Assembly (NCBI GenBank): GCA_013151535.1 | Contig: JAADIC010000282.1 | Location: forward strand, 1-9,038 | Reading direction: 5' to 3' | From: Alphaproteobacteria bacterium | Lineage (GTDB): Bacteria; Pseudomonadota; Alphaproteobacteria; Rhodobacterales; Rhodobacteraceae | Length of the DNA stretch: 9,038 nt | Part shown: in pieces, positions 1 through 5,673 of the stretch | Numbering within the stretch: the first letter of the stretch is position 1 | Layout of the letters: each line of letters begins with the position of its first letter | The notes under the pieces: generated by a model | Databases searched by the model: none | The model's input: only the letters and a program-made list of their open reading frames with translations | What the model was told of the DNA's origin: nothing | Position numbers and translations under genes: made by a program

Positions 1-227
1 AGATAGGCCAGAAGCGCGTTTTGCATCAGGCCGGTATTGCCGGGATCATTGATAAGCGCGCGGGCGTAATATTGGGCTGCTGCCGTGTAATCATTGTCAT
101 AATTCGCCTGATTGGCGGCTAGATAACTGCCGGCGAGGCCCTCGGCCCCCAGCGGGGCAACCGCCGCACCAAGGGCGATCAAAGAGGTGGCGGCTGCCAG
201 CAGAACAGGCTTGATTATCGAAGTCAC
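1..227 (-). CDS. Secreted/periplasmic TPR-type repeat protein, N-terminal part only (runs off left edge)
   Basis: About 75 codons are visible, starting from GTG at 227-225; the rest lies beyond the window. A GGAG Shine-Dalgarno sequence sits 10 bases upstream of the GTG, which decides the start. The N-terminus reads as an export signal: one Lys near residue 6, then a hydrophobic Ala/Leu-rich stretch to about residue 27. The part after it (AANQANYDNDYTAAAQYYAR, then ALINDPGN) has the spacing and residues of a tetratricopeptide repeat: small/aromatic positions, an A-x-x-Y-Y-x-x-A-L helix and the D-P-x-N turn. The family is inferred from this one repeat, so the role is unknown; TPR proteins usually scaffold protein complexes. 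It reads in the same direction as the ETF-QO gene upstream, 144 bases away, but probably has its own promoter. Confidence 0.7.
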   Translation of the reverse strand, partial: MTSIIKPVLLAAATSLIALGAAVAPLGAEGLAGSYLAANQANYDNDYTAAAQYYARALINDPGNTGLMQNALLAY

Positions 228-258
228 GTTGACAATTCTCCGGTCACTAAAACATGAA

Positions 259-280
259 GGGCAAGCCTAATCGCCTGCCC
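259..280 (-). terminator. Hairpin downstream of ETF-QO; possible intrinsic terminator
   Basis: On the minus strand GGGCAGGC (280-273), loop GATTAG, then GCTTGCCC (266-259) forms an 8-bp stem with a single G-U pair. It is followed by TTCATGTTTTAG, a T-rich but interrupted tract. This would suit termination of ETF-QO transcription. The hairpin overlaps the -10 of the candidate TPR promoter, so one of the two readings may be wrong. A second short perfect inverted repeat, CACCGC-AGC-GCGGTG at 302-316, lies between it and the ETF-QO stop and has no T tract. Confidence 0.35.
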
Positions 281-292
281 CTCCAATGGCAA
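264..292 (-). promoter_or_regulatory. Candidate sigma-70-type promoter for the TPR gene
   Basis: On the minus strand TTGCCA (292-287, five of six matches to TTGACA) is followed after exactly 17 bases by TAGGCT (269-264). A start site near 257 would leave a leader of about 30 bases that contains the GGAG ribosome-binding site of the GTG start at 227. The same -35/-10 style recurs upstream of the ETF-QO gene. This is pattern matching only; the -10 matches TATAAT at just three positions. Confidence 0.4.
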
Positions 293-371
293 TGCGCAGA
301 GCACCGCAGCGCGGTGACTTTCCCGCGAGCATTCGTGTTTTGGCAGCTATCCGCCCAGCCGGATAATCGCG

Positions 372-2027
372 TCACATATTCGGGTAATTCGGCCCCTCGC
401 CACCCTGCGGGCAAACCCATGTGATGTTCTGGCTCGGGTCCTTGATGTCACAGGTTTTGCAATGCACACAATTCTGCGCATTGATCTGAAAGCGCGGGTT
501 TAAACCGTCATCGTCGCGGATCACCTCGTAAACCCCGGCCGGACAATAGCGTTGCGCCGGTTCGGCGTATTTTGGCAGATTGACGCTGATTGGGATGCTG
601 GCATCGGCCAGTTGTAGATGGCAGGGTTCGTCTTCGGCGTGATTGGTGGCAGAAAAGCTGACATTGGTCAGGCGGTCAAAGCTCAGTACGCCATCCGGGC
701 GCGGGTATTCTATGGGCTTGTGCTTGGCTGCGGGTTCCGTCGCCTCGGCATCGGACTTGCCGTGTTTGATCGTGCCAAACGGGTTCCAGCCGGTAAGGTT
801 GGCAACCCACATGTCAAACCCGCCCAGCGTCAGCCCAGCCAGCGGCCCGAGCCTGCCATTCAGCGGTGCCACATTGCGCACCCGCTTCAGATCTTTGCCA
901 ATGGCACCTGTGCGCAATTCGGCGTCGTAATCCGGCAACTCATCGCCGGCGCGCCCATCCCTGATGGCGCGATAGGCCGCCTCGGCCGCCGCCTTGCCTG
1001 ACAGCATGGCATTATGATTGCCCTTGACGCGCGGCAGGTTGACCAGACCGGCGGAACAACCCAGCAGCGCCCCACCCGGAAAGGTGGATTTCGGGATCGA
1101 CTGGAAGCCGCCCTTGGTCACAACGCGCGCGCCGTAAGCGACGCGTTTGCCGCCTTCCAGAACCTTCGCGATATCGGGGTGATGCTTCCAGCGCTGGAAT
1201 TCCATATAGGGGTAAAGATGCGGGTTCTTGTAGTTCAGATCGATGATATAGCCCACATAAACCTGATTGTTTTCAAGGTGATACATGAAAGACCCACCGC
1301 CAGTTTTCCAGCCCAGCGGCCAGCCCATGGTATGGGTCACCGTGCCTTCGCGGTGGTTTTCGGGCAATACATCCCAGATTTCCTTGATGCCAAGGCCGAA
1401 TTTCTGCACATCGCACGCCGCCGCCAGATCGTATTTGGCAATCACCTGCTTTGACAACGATCCGCGCGCGCCCTCACTCAGGAAAACATACTTGCCGTAC
1501 AGCACCATGCCCGGCTCGTAAGACGGCCCCGGCGTGCCATCGGGGTTCTTGCCAAACTCGCCCGCGACCACGCCGCGCAACTCGCCGCCGTCGCCATAAA
1601 CCAGCTCGGAACAGGCCATGCCGGGGAAAATTTCGACCCCCAATTCCTCGGCCTGTTCGGCCATCCAGCGGCAGACATTACCCATGGAGACGATATACAT
1701 ACCGTGATTATTCATCAGCGGCGGCATCAGGAAATTCGGCAGGCGGATCGAGCCACCCTCGCCCAATATCAGGAAATTGTCCTTCTTGACCGGCGTTTTG
1801 ACCGGCGCACCCTTGGCCTTCCAGTCGGGGATCAGCGCATCAAGGCCGGACGGATCAAGCACCGCACCCGACAAGATATGCGCCCCCACTTCCGAGCCCT
1901 TTTCCAGCACCACCACATCAAGATCGGCATCAAGCTGTTTCAGGCGGATCGCAGCCGAAAGGCCCGCCGGCCCCGCGCCGACGATCACAACATCATATTC
2001 CATGGATTCGCGTTCAATATCGGACAT
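372..2027 (-). CDS. Electron transfer flavoprotein-ubiquinone oxidoreductase (ETF-QO, ETFDH type)
   Basis: A 551-residue membrane-associated FAD and 4Fe-4S enzyme, close to the usual bacterial size. It takes electrons from reduced electron transfer flavoprotein, which collects them from acyl-CoA and other dehydrogenases, and reduces ubiquinone. Residues 13-30 hold the FAD dinucleotide-binding motif VIVGAGPAGLSAA. The segment around 305-345 (TKGGFQSIPK, GCSAGLVNLPRVKGNHNAM) is typical of the family. The C-terminal ferredoxin-like domain has C495, C520, C523 and C526, the same 25-3-3 spacing as the four cluster ligands of mammalian ETF-QO; a further Cys is at 539. The protein ends GGEGPNYPNM, as family members do. 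The ATG at 2027 follows a GGGGGA stretch about 6 bases upstream. The etfAB genes for its partner are not in the window, and it appears to be transcribed alone. No key residue is visibly missing. Confidence 0.97.
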   Translation of the reverse strand: MSDIERESMEYDVVIVGAGPAGLSAAIRLKQLDADLDVVVLEKGSEVGAHILSGAVLDPSGLDALIPDWKAKGAPVKTPVKKDNFLILGEGGSIRLPNFLMPPLMNNHGMYIVSMGNVCRWMAEQAEELGVEIFPGMACSELVYGDGGELRGVVAGEFGKNPDGTPGPSYEPGMVLYGKYVFLSEGARGSLSKQVIAKYDLAAACDVQKFGLGIKEIWDVLPENHREGTVTHTMGWPLGWKTGGGSFMYHLENNQVYVGYIIDLNYKNPHLYPYMEFQRWKHHPDIAKVLEGGKRVAYGARVVTKGGFQSIPKSTFPGGALLGCSAGLVNLPRVKGNHNAMLSGKAAAEAAYRAIRDGRAGDELPDYDAELRTGAIGKDLKRVRNVAPLNGRLGPLAGLTLGGFDMWVANLTGWNPFGTIKHGKSDAEATEPAAKHKPIEYPRPDGVLSFDRLTNVSFSATNHAEDEPCHLQLADASIPISVNLPKYAEPAQRYCPAGVYEVIRDDDGLNPRFQINAQNCVHCKTCDIKDPSQNITWVCPQGGEGPNYPNM

Positions 2028-2086
2028 GCCATTTCCCCCAATTGCGCGAAATCCGGCTGGTCGCGCGTGTCAGTTTATCCCCACAA

Positions 2087-2115
2087 TGCCTAGCCAAACC
2101 CTGCCTCTTCGTCAA
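2087..2115 (-). promoter_or_regulatory. Candidate promoter of the ETF-QO gene
   Basis: On the minus strand TTGACG (2115-2110, five of six matches to consensus) is separated by 17 bases from TAGGCA (2092-2087). It lies in the 113-base gap between the PAP2 stop and the ETF-QO start, giving a leader of roughly 50 bases. Nothing else in the gap (2028-2140) is recognisable. The -10 is weak, so confidence rests mainly on the -35 and the spacing. Confidence 0.4.
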
Positions 2116-2140
2116 TCAGGACGCGACAGCATAAGCACCG

Positions 2141-3100
2141 CTATTGCGCGATTTTAGGCCTCAGACGCAGTCGCCACAGGCCGAGAACGACAGCAATCGA
2201 GAAATATCCGTCAATCGCGTAATGCCAGCCAAGATAGACCGACAGGAACAACACGATCAGCACATATATGCCAAACAGCAAACCAGCGACCGGGTGGCGC
2301 TCAAACGCGTAAACCGCGATCACGGCGGCCACCCCCACATGCACCGAGGGAAAGGCAGAAATCCCCGTTCCCAGCATCTGGTTTGTCTCGTCCAGATAAC
2401 GCCACATCAAATCCTGCAAACGCCCGATACTGGCGTCAGCCAGACCGCTGGATTGCAAGGCGTCCATCAACCCTGCAAAGTCTTGCAGGCCTGTTAAACG
2501 CCCGAAATAAACCGGCCCGCCGGACATGCCGATCAGGGCCACAATATTGCCAAGCCCGACCCAGACAAACACATAAATCACCAGAAAACGCGCAACCCTT
2601 ACCGGATTACTATCAAGCAGCACCAGAAACATCGGGAAAAACAGCGCGGGCAGAAACCACAGATCGTAATAGACAAGTTGCGGCAGATCAGGCGGGATGA
2701 TCCCCGACAGTTTGTGCGTCAAAACCCACGGGTCAACGCCAAAATGCAGGCCCTTGTCAAGCCGGGCAAAAAACCGGTCGGCGTAATAGGGCAGAATTGA
2801 CGGTAGCGTGGTTTTCACGGCGGAAAACGTGTAGGCAAACAACGCGTTCCCCGCCAGCGCATAGGCCAGCGCGCACAGCAGATCCAGCCGTGGACGATTG
2901 CGGTTCAAATAAAGCGCAAGCACCAACAGCCCAAGCAGCCACGGCAGAAACCCCAGCAGCAGCGACAAGTTGAAAAGCGGTGTCGCCAGCGTGTTCTTGA
3001 GCAGTTGAACGGGATCATCGCGAAACACCCAGACCAGCACCAGCATGGCCAGAAAATAGACCACCGAAAACCGGAAAAATCCCCGCAACGGAGCCGTCAT
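2141..3100 (-). CDS. PAP2-superfamily integral membrane protein (inositol phosphorylceramide synthase-like)
   Basis: A 319-residue polytopic protein with hydrophobic segments at about 11-27, 42-66, 73-95, 144-162, 168-192, 253-266, 270-290 and 296-308. The C-terminal half carries the histidine phosphatase/transferase motifs of the PAP2 superfamily: S-A-F-P-S-V-H at 248-254 (His254) and G-W-H-Y-A-I-D at 291-297 (His293, Asp297). SGGPVYF at 193-199 resembles the Gly-Pro-Tyr element of the Aur1/inositol phosphorylceramide synthase-like branch rather than the K-x6-RP motif of classical PAP2 phosphatases. Known relatives hydrolyse or transfer phosphoryl head groups on lipids; the substrate here cannot be told from sequence. 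ATG at 3100 follows GAGGTG about 6 bases upstream. It lies 64 bases after the AhpD-like gene, so either co-transcription or its own promoter is possible. Confidence 0.85.
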   Translation of the reverse strand: MTAPLRGFFRFSVVYFLAMLVLVWVFRDDPVQLLKNTLATPLFNLSLLLGFLPWLLGLLVLALYLNRNRPRLDLLCALAYALAGNALFAYTFSAVKTTLPSILPYYADRFFARLDKGLHFGVDPWVLTHKLSGIIPPDLPQLVYYDLWFLPALFFPMFLVLLDSNPVRVARFLVIYVFVWVGLGNIVALIGMSGGPVYFGRLTGLQDFAGLMDALQSSGLADASIGRLQDLMWRYLDETNQMLGTGISAFPSVHVGVAAVIAVYAFERHPVAGLLFGIYVLIVLFLSVYLGWHYAIDGYFSIAVVLGLWRLRLRPKIAQ

Positions 3101-3122
3101 GAACCCACCTCGTTTTTGGCGG

Positions 3123-3152
3123 ATTCTAAGACCAGGTCAATCCACTATGCAA
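3123..3152 (-). promoter_or_regulatory. Candidate promoter of the PAP2-family gene
   Basis: On the minus strand TAGAAT (3128-3123, five of six matches to TATAAT) is preceded 18 bases upstream by TTGCAT (3152-3147, a weak -35). It sits in the short gap after the AhpD-like stop and would give a leader of roughly 15-20 bases carrying the ribosome-binding site. The good -10 is the main support. Confidence 0.3.
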
Positions 3153-3164
3153 CCGCAATCGACT

Positions 3165-3749
3165 TCAAACATTCAGCGATTCATCTTCCGGCGGGATCAC
3201 CCCGAGCCTGCGCCCGAAATCAAGATAAGAATGTTGCCGCCGGTTTCGCAATTCACGGCGCACCTCGTCATGCTGGTCATAATCAAACGTCACGCCCACA
3301 CCTTCAACGATCCGGTTCATCAGATTGAAAGCCGCACAAACCTGCACCGCCTCGTAAAGCGCCGCCTCCGACCAGCCCGCTTCAAACACCGCATCGGCAT
3401 CGCCCTGCACCATCTTGGAGGGCAGCACCGTCAGCTTTTTGACATAGCGCATGACGGGTTTCAGGTTCTGGGTTACCGGCGCGGTATCGATATCAACCAA
3501 TAGCGCGTCGACCACACCGCGCGCGATGCCGAAAACCTCGGAATAGACCCGGTGCGAGCCATAACAAAACGTGCAGGCATTCAGCCCCGAAACATAGGCC
3601 GCGATCAATTCCCGCTCGCCAATGGAAAATTCACCTTCCGCGCGTAAGATCCCCTCAAGATAGACCATCAATGGGCCGGCATTGTCAGGAAAATGCTGAA
3701 AGACGTCAGACAGGTGGGCCTCGGGCGGGAGCGATGGGAAAAGGGCCAT
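3165..3749 (-). CDS. AhpD-like / carboxymuconolactone decarboxylase family protein (peroxidase-related)
   Basis: A 194-residue soluble, mostly helical protein. It carries the AhpD-type thiol motif: E47, then C59-T-F-C62 and H66. The 12-residue step from Glu to the first Cys and the CxxC-x3-H spacing are the same as in AhpD, where these residues form the proton relay and redox-active disulfide. The general layout (SIGERELIAAYVSGLNACTF around 42-61, a helical C-terminal half, then a basic tail near 163-181) fits the group annotated as uncharacterised peroxidase-related enzymes. The likely activity is thiol-dependent reduction of a peroxide or related redox partner; the substrate is unknown. No ahpC or other peroxiredoxin gene is adjacent, so an alkyl hydroperoxide reductase role is not supported by context. 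The ATG at 3749 has only a weak GAG-type ribosome-binding site. It faces greA across a 188-base divergent region. Confidence 0.88.
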   Translation of the reverse strand: MALFPSLPPEAHLSDVFQHFPDNAGPLMVYLEGILRAEGEFSIGERELIAAYVSGLNACTFCYGSHRVYSEVFGIARGVVDALLVDIDTAPVTQNLKPVMRYVKKLTVLPSKMVQGDADAVFEAGWSEAALYEAVQVCAAFNLMNRIVEGVGVTFDYDQHDEVRRELRNRRQHSYLDFGRRLGVIPPEDESLNV

Positions 3750-3867
3750 GGGCGACTCGGTTTGGTTGCTGCAACAAGCCCCAGATTAACCGAAAACCGC
3801 CGATTTTCTTAATTCTTTCGCAAAACCGGCGGAATCCGTGCTGCAAGCGGGCGCGACTCAATGCGCT

Positions 3868-3899
3868 TTGACTTGCCCTTCACGCCCGTGAACCATATT
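3868..3899 (+). promoter_or_regulatory. Candidate greA promoter
   Basis: TTGACT at 3868-3873 matches five of six -35 positions. The -10 is unclear: AACCAT at 3891-3896 is at 17-base spacing, while CATATT at 3894-3899 looks more A/T-rich but is at 20. Transcription from here would leave a leader of about 35 bases before the greA ATG at 3938. The rest of the divergent region (3750-3867) holds an 11-base palindrome GTTGC-T-GCAAC at 3765-3775 close to the AhpD-like start, and A/T-rich tracts flanked by CCGCCG and CGGCGG at 3797-3832. I could not assign either a function. Confidence 0.45.
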
Positions 3900-3937
3900 G
3901 TCTGCGTTTGAGAAACCAACAAGGACGCCCCGTTCCG

Positions 3938-4408
3938 ATGCAAAAAGTGCCTGTCACACCGCGTGGATTTAACGCCATGGATGCGGAATTGAAAACGCTG
4001 AAATCCAAAGACCGCCCGGCCGTGATCCGCGCGATTGCCGAGGCGCGCGAGCATGGCGATCTGTCGGAAAACGCCGAATATCACGCGGCGCGCGAACAGC
4101 AAAGCCATATCGAGGGGCGGATCAAGGAACTGGAAGGGCTAATCAGCCTTGCCGATGTGATTGATGTGTCAAAACTGAGTGGCTCGATCAAATTCGGCGC
4201 GACGGTCGAGCTGGTGGATGAAGACACCGACGTGGAAAAAACCTATCAGATCGTCGGTGAGCCTGAAGCCGATATCGACAAGGGCCTGCTCAATATCAAA
4301 TCCCCCATCGCGCGCGCCTTGATCGGCAAGGAAGAAGGTGACAGTGTCGAGGTCAGAACCCCCGGCGGCACCAAAAGTTACGAAATATTAAGTGTGAAAT
4401 TCATCTAG
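3938..4408 (+). CDS. greA: Transcription elongation factor GreA
   Basis: A 156-residue cytoplasmic factor that enters the secondary channel of RNA polymerase and stimulates cleavage of backtracked transcripts. The N-terminal coiled coil spans about residues 1-77. Its tip has the acidic residues D41 and E44 within GDLSENAEYHAA, the same numbering as in E. coli GreA when ATG 3938 is the start. That agreement, with the canonical start PVTPRGF, argues against the in-frame TTG at 3908, which would add ten unconserved residues. AAGGA lies 12 bases before the ATG, a slightly long spacing. The C-terminal FKBP-like domain runs from about 80 to 156 (FGATVELVDEDT, SPIARALIGKEEGD, YEILSVKFI). A membrane protein gene follows after 18 bases and is probably co-transcribed. 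Confidence 0.97.
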   Translation: MQKVPVTPRGFNAMDAELKTLKSKDRPAVIRAIAEAREHGDLSENAEYHAAREQQSHIEGRIKELEGLISLADVIDVSKLSGSIKFGATVELVDEDTDVEKTYQIVGEPEADIDKGLLNIKSPIARALIGKEEGDSVEVRTPGGTKSYEILSVKFI

Positions 4409-4426
4409 GAACAAGCGCAGCACCGC

Positions 4427-5461
4427 ATGGAGCCTGAAAAACCCGAAGCCCCGCTCGATCTTGGCATCTATGGCCGTCAGGTCAAATCCAAGGTCGAAAT
4501 TTCCGACATCGTCGCGGCGGTGCTCAGCCTGCTTTGGGTCGGGCTTGTGGCCGGGTTCTGGTTCTTTATCGGTATTTCCTCGGAACAGGGCGCGCCCGGT
4601 TTCAACCCGATGACATTCGTGATGACCATGGTGTCGATCCTGCTGCCGATCGGCCTGATCTGGGTCGCCAGCACCGGGGCCAAAACTGCGCGCGTCATGC
4701 GCGAAGAAGCGGCCCGCCTGCAAGCCTCGCTCGATGCCATGCGCCACGCCTATGTGTCGCACCAACAACATGCAGGCCAGACGATCAAGCCGTCGTTAGA
4801 GCGCCAGTTGGGCGAAATTGCCGCCTCGCAAAAACAGACCGAAGACGCCATTGCCACCTTCGCCTCGCGGCGTGAACATGCGACAATTGCCCCTTCAACC
4901 ACCAAAGCCGCGCTTGGCAAAAAGCCGGAGCCCGAGGCCGAGGATCAGCCTTCGCTGGCGCTGGGCACACCCACCACGGAATTGGCCGAACCGATCACCA
5001 TTGCCGAGTTTATCCGCGCCCTGAATTTCCCCGAAAACGAAGACGATATCGAAGGCTTCCGAACCCTGCGTCGCGCCCTTAATGACCGCGACGTGGCCAA
5101 AATGATCCGCGCCTCGCAAGACATCCTGACGCTGCTGTCGCAAGACGGCATCTACATGGACGATCTGCGCCCCGACAAACCCCGCGCCGAAACATGGCGG
5201 CGCTTTGCGGGTGGTGAACGCGGCCCGGCGGTGGCTGGCCTGGGTGGTATCCGCGACCGCTCCTGCCTTGCGCTTGCCGGTGGTCGGATGAAGCAGGATC
5301 CGGTGTTCAAAGACGCAGCGCATCATTTCCTGCGCCAGTTTGATACGGTCCTGACCGAGTTTGAAAACAACGCCACCGATCAGGAGCTGGTCGATATGGG
5401 CGAAACCCGAACCGCGCGGGCTTTTATGCTGCTGGGACGAGTGGCCGGGACGTTTGACTGA
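4427..5461 (+). CDS. Unrecognised membrane-anchored protein with coiled-coil-like segment
   Basis: I do not recognise this 344-residue protein. A short charged N-terminus is followed by two hydrophobic helices at about 26-50 and 59-82, forming a hairpin in the membrane. Residues 83-150 are Ala/Glu/Arg/Gln-rich and heptad-like (REEAARLQASLDAMR, LGEIAASQKQTEDAIA), probably coiled coil. Residues 151-190 are low-complexity and Pro/Lys/Glu-rich, likely a flexible linker. A compact, mostly helical region, 191-344, contains WRRFAGGERGPAVAGLGGIRD and ends in FMLLGRVAGTFD; it looks like a real domain. With few loop residues between the helices, both long termini are probably cytoplasmic (inference). 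The gene is 18 bases after greA with no terminator between, so an operon is likely. AGGA overlaps the greA stop, 16 bases before the ATG, so the start signal is poor; no better in-frame start was seen. The stop lies 7 bases before the GCTAGCGG array. Confidence 0.8.
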   Translation: MEPEKPEAPLDLGIYGRQVKSKVEISDIVAAVLSLLWVGLVAGFWFFIGISSEQGAPGFNPMTFVMTMVSILLPIGLIWVASTGAKTARVMREEAARLQASLDAMRHAYVSHQQHAGQTIKPSLERQLGEIAASQKQTEDAIATFASRREHATIAPSTTKAALGKKPEPEAEDQPSLALGTPTTELAEPITIAEFIRALNFPENEDDIEGFRTLRRALNDRDVAKMIRASQDILTLLSQDGIYMDDLRPDKPRAETWRRFAGGERGPAVAGLGGIRDRSCLALAGGRMKQDPVFKDAAHHFLRQFDTVLTEFENNATDQELVDMGETRTARAFMLLGRVAGTFD

Positions 5462-5468
5462 ACAACGT

Positions 5469-5559
5469 GCTAGCGGGCTAGCGGGCTAGCGGGCTAGCGG
5501 GCTAGCGGGCTAGCGGGCTAGCGGGCTAGCGGGCTAGCGGGCTAGCGGGCTACTAGCGG
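5469..5559. repeat. Tandem array of 8-bp unit GCTAGCGG, ten perfect copies plus degenerate end
   Basis: Ten uninterrupted identical units occupy 5469-5548, followed by GCTA and CTAGCGG (5549-5559), an imperfect last copy. Each unit contains the 6-bp palindrome GCTAGC with the tetramer CTAG, and each junction creates GGG. The array is non-coding: every unit contains TAG on both strands, and since 8 is not a multiple of 3 all six frames are closed within 24 bases. It lies between the converging greA-side operon and the fdhD-mobA-mobB-moeA operon. The lack of any mismatch suggests recent expansion by replication slippage or continued homogenisation. Confidence 0.97.
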
Positions 5560-5575
5560 AGAATCCTTATTTTTT
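5541..5575 (+). terminator. Possible terminator formed by the last repeat copies and a T tract
   Basis: GCTAG (5541-5545), a 7-base loop, and CTAGC (5553-5557) can pair, and a run TTATTTTTT follows at 5567-5575. The T tract starts about 9 bases after the stem rather than directly beside it, so this would be a poor intrinsic terminator. Other pairings between repeat copies compete with it. It is the only terminator-like element after the greA operon. Confidence 0.25.
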
Positions 5576-5673
5576 GTTGTATGTCAAGGGGTTATAGCCT
5601 ATTTCGCTTGATCGAAGTACGCGTTCACCCGGGCAAGTGAATTCAATTAAAGGTAGCGCGTTCTCAATCTACT
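5560..5673. other. AT-richer convergent intergenic spacer
   Basis: This stretch has about 42% GC by hand count, clearly lower than the flanking genes. I see no gene in it. On the minus strand TTGACA occurs at 5587-5582, followed by an A-rich tract pointing into the array, but no good -10 follows (GATTCT at 16-base spacing). A weak inverted repeat TTCAC/GTGAA at 5625-5642 encloses CCCGGG and could lie in the moeA 3' region. No clear moeA terminator with a T run was found. Confidence 0.5.

Noticed and set aside
302..316. CACCGC-AGC-GCGGTG hairpin as a terminator
   Set aside because: The stem is perfect, but no T-rich tract follows on the minus strand.
3765..3775. Palindrome GTTGCTGCAAC near the AhpD-like start as an operator
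   Set aside because: The half-sites are only five bases, with no second copy and no regulator gene nearby; kept as a note only.
3797..3832. CCGCCG/CGGCGG inverted repeat in the AhpD-greA gap
   Set aside because: The 24-base loop is long for a 6-bp stem and there is no T tract; it is likely chance in GC-rich DNA.
3908..3937. Longer greA starting at TTG 3908
   Set aside because: The ten added residues are unlike any GreA N-terminus, and only the ATG at 3938 gives the standard D41/E44 numbering.
4477..5326. Long minus-strand open frames opposite the greA-side membrane protein (4477-4740 and 4895-5326)
   Set aside because: They have no recognisable protein features or ribosome-binding sites and mirror the codon pattern of the plus-strand gene; they are shadow frames.
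5469..5559. CRISPR array
   Set aside because: The 8-bp units are contiguous with no spacers, and there are no cas genes.
5469..5559. Phase-variation switch of the upstream gene
   Set aside because: The array begins after the TGA stop at 5459-5461, so changes in copy number would not shift the reading frame of that gene.
5625..5642. TTCAC/GTGAA hairpin as the moeA terminator
   Set aside because: It has only 5 bp with an 8-base loop and no T run downstream on the minus strand.
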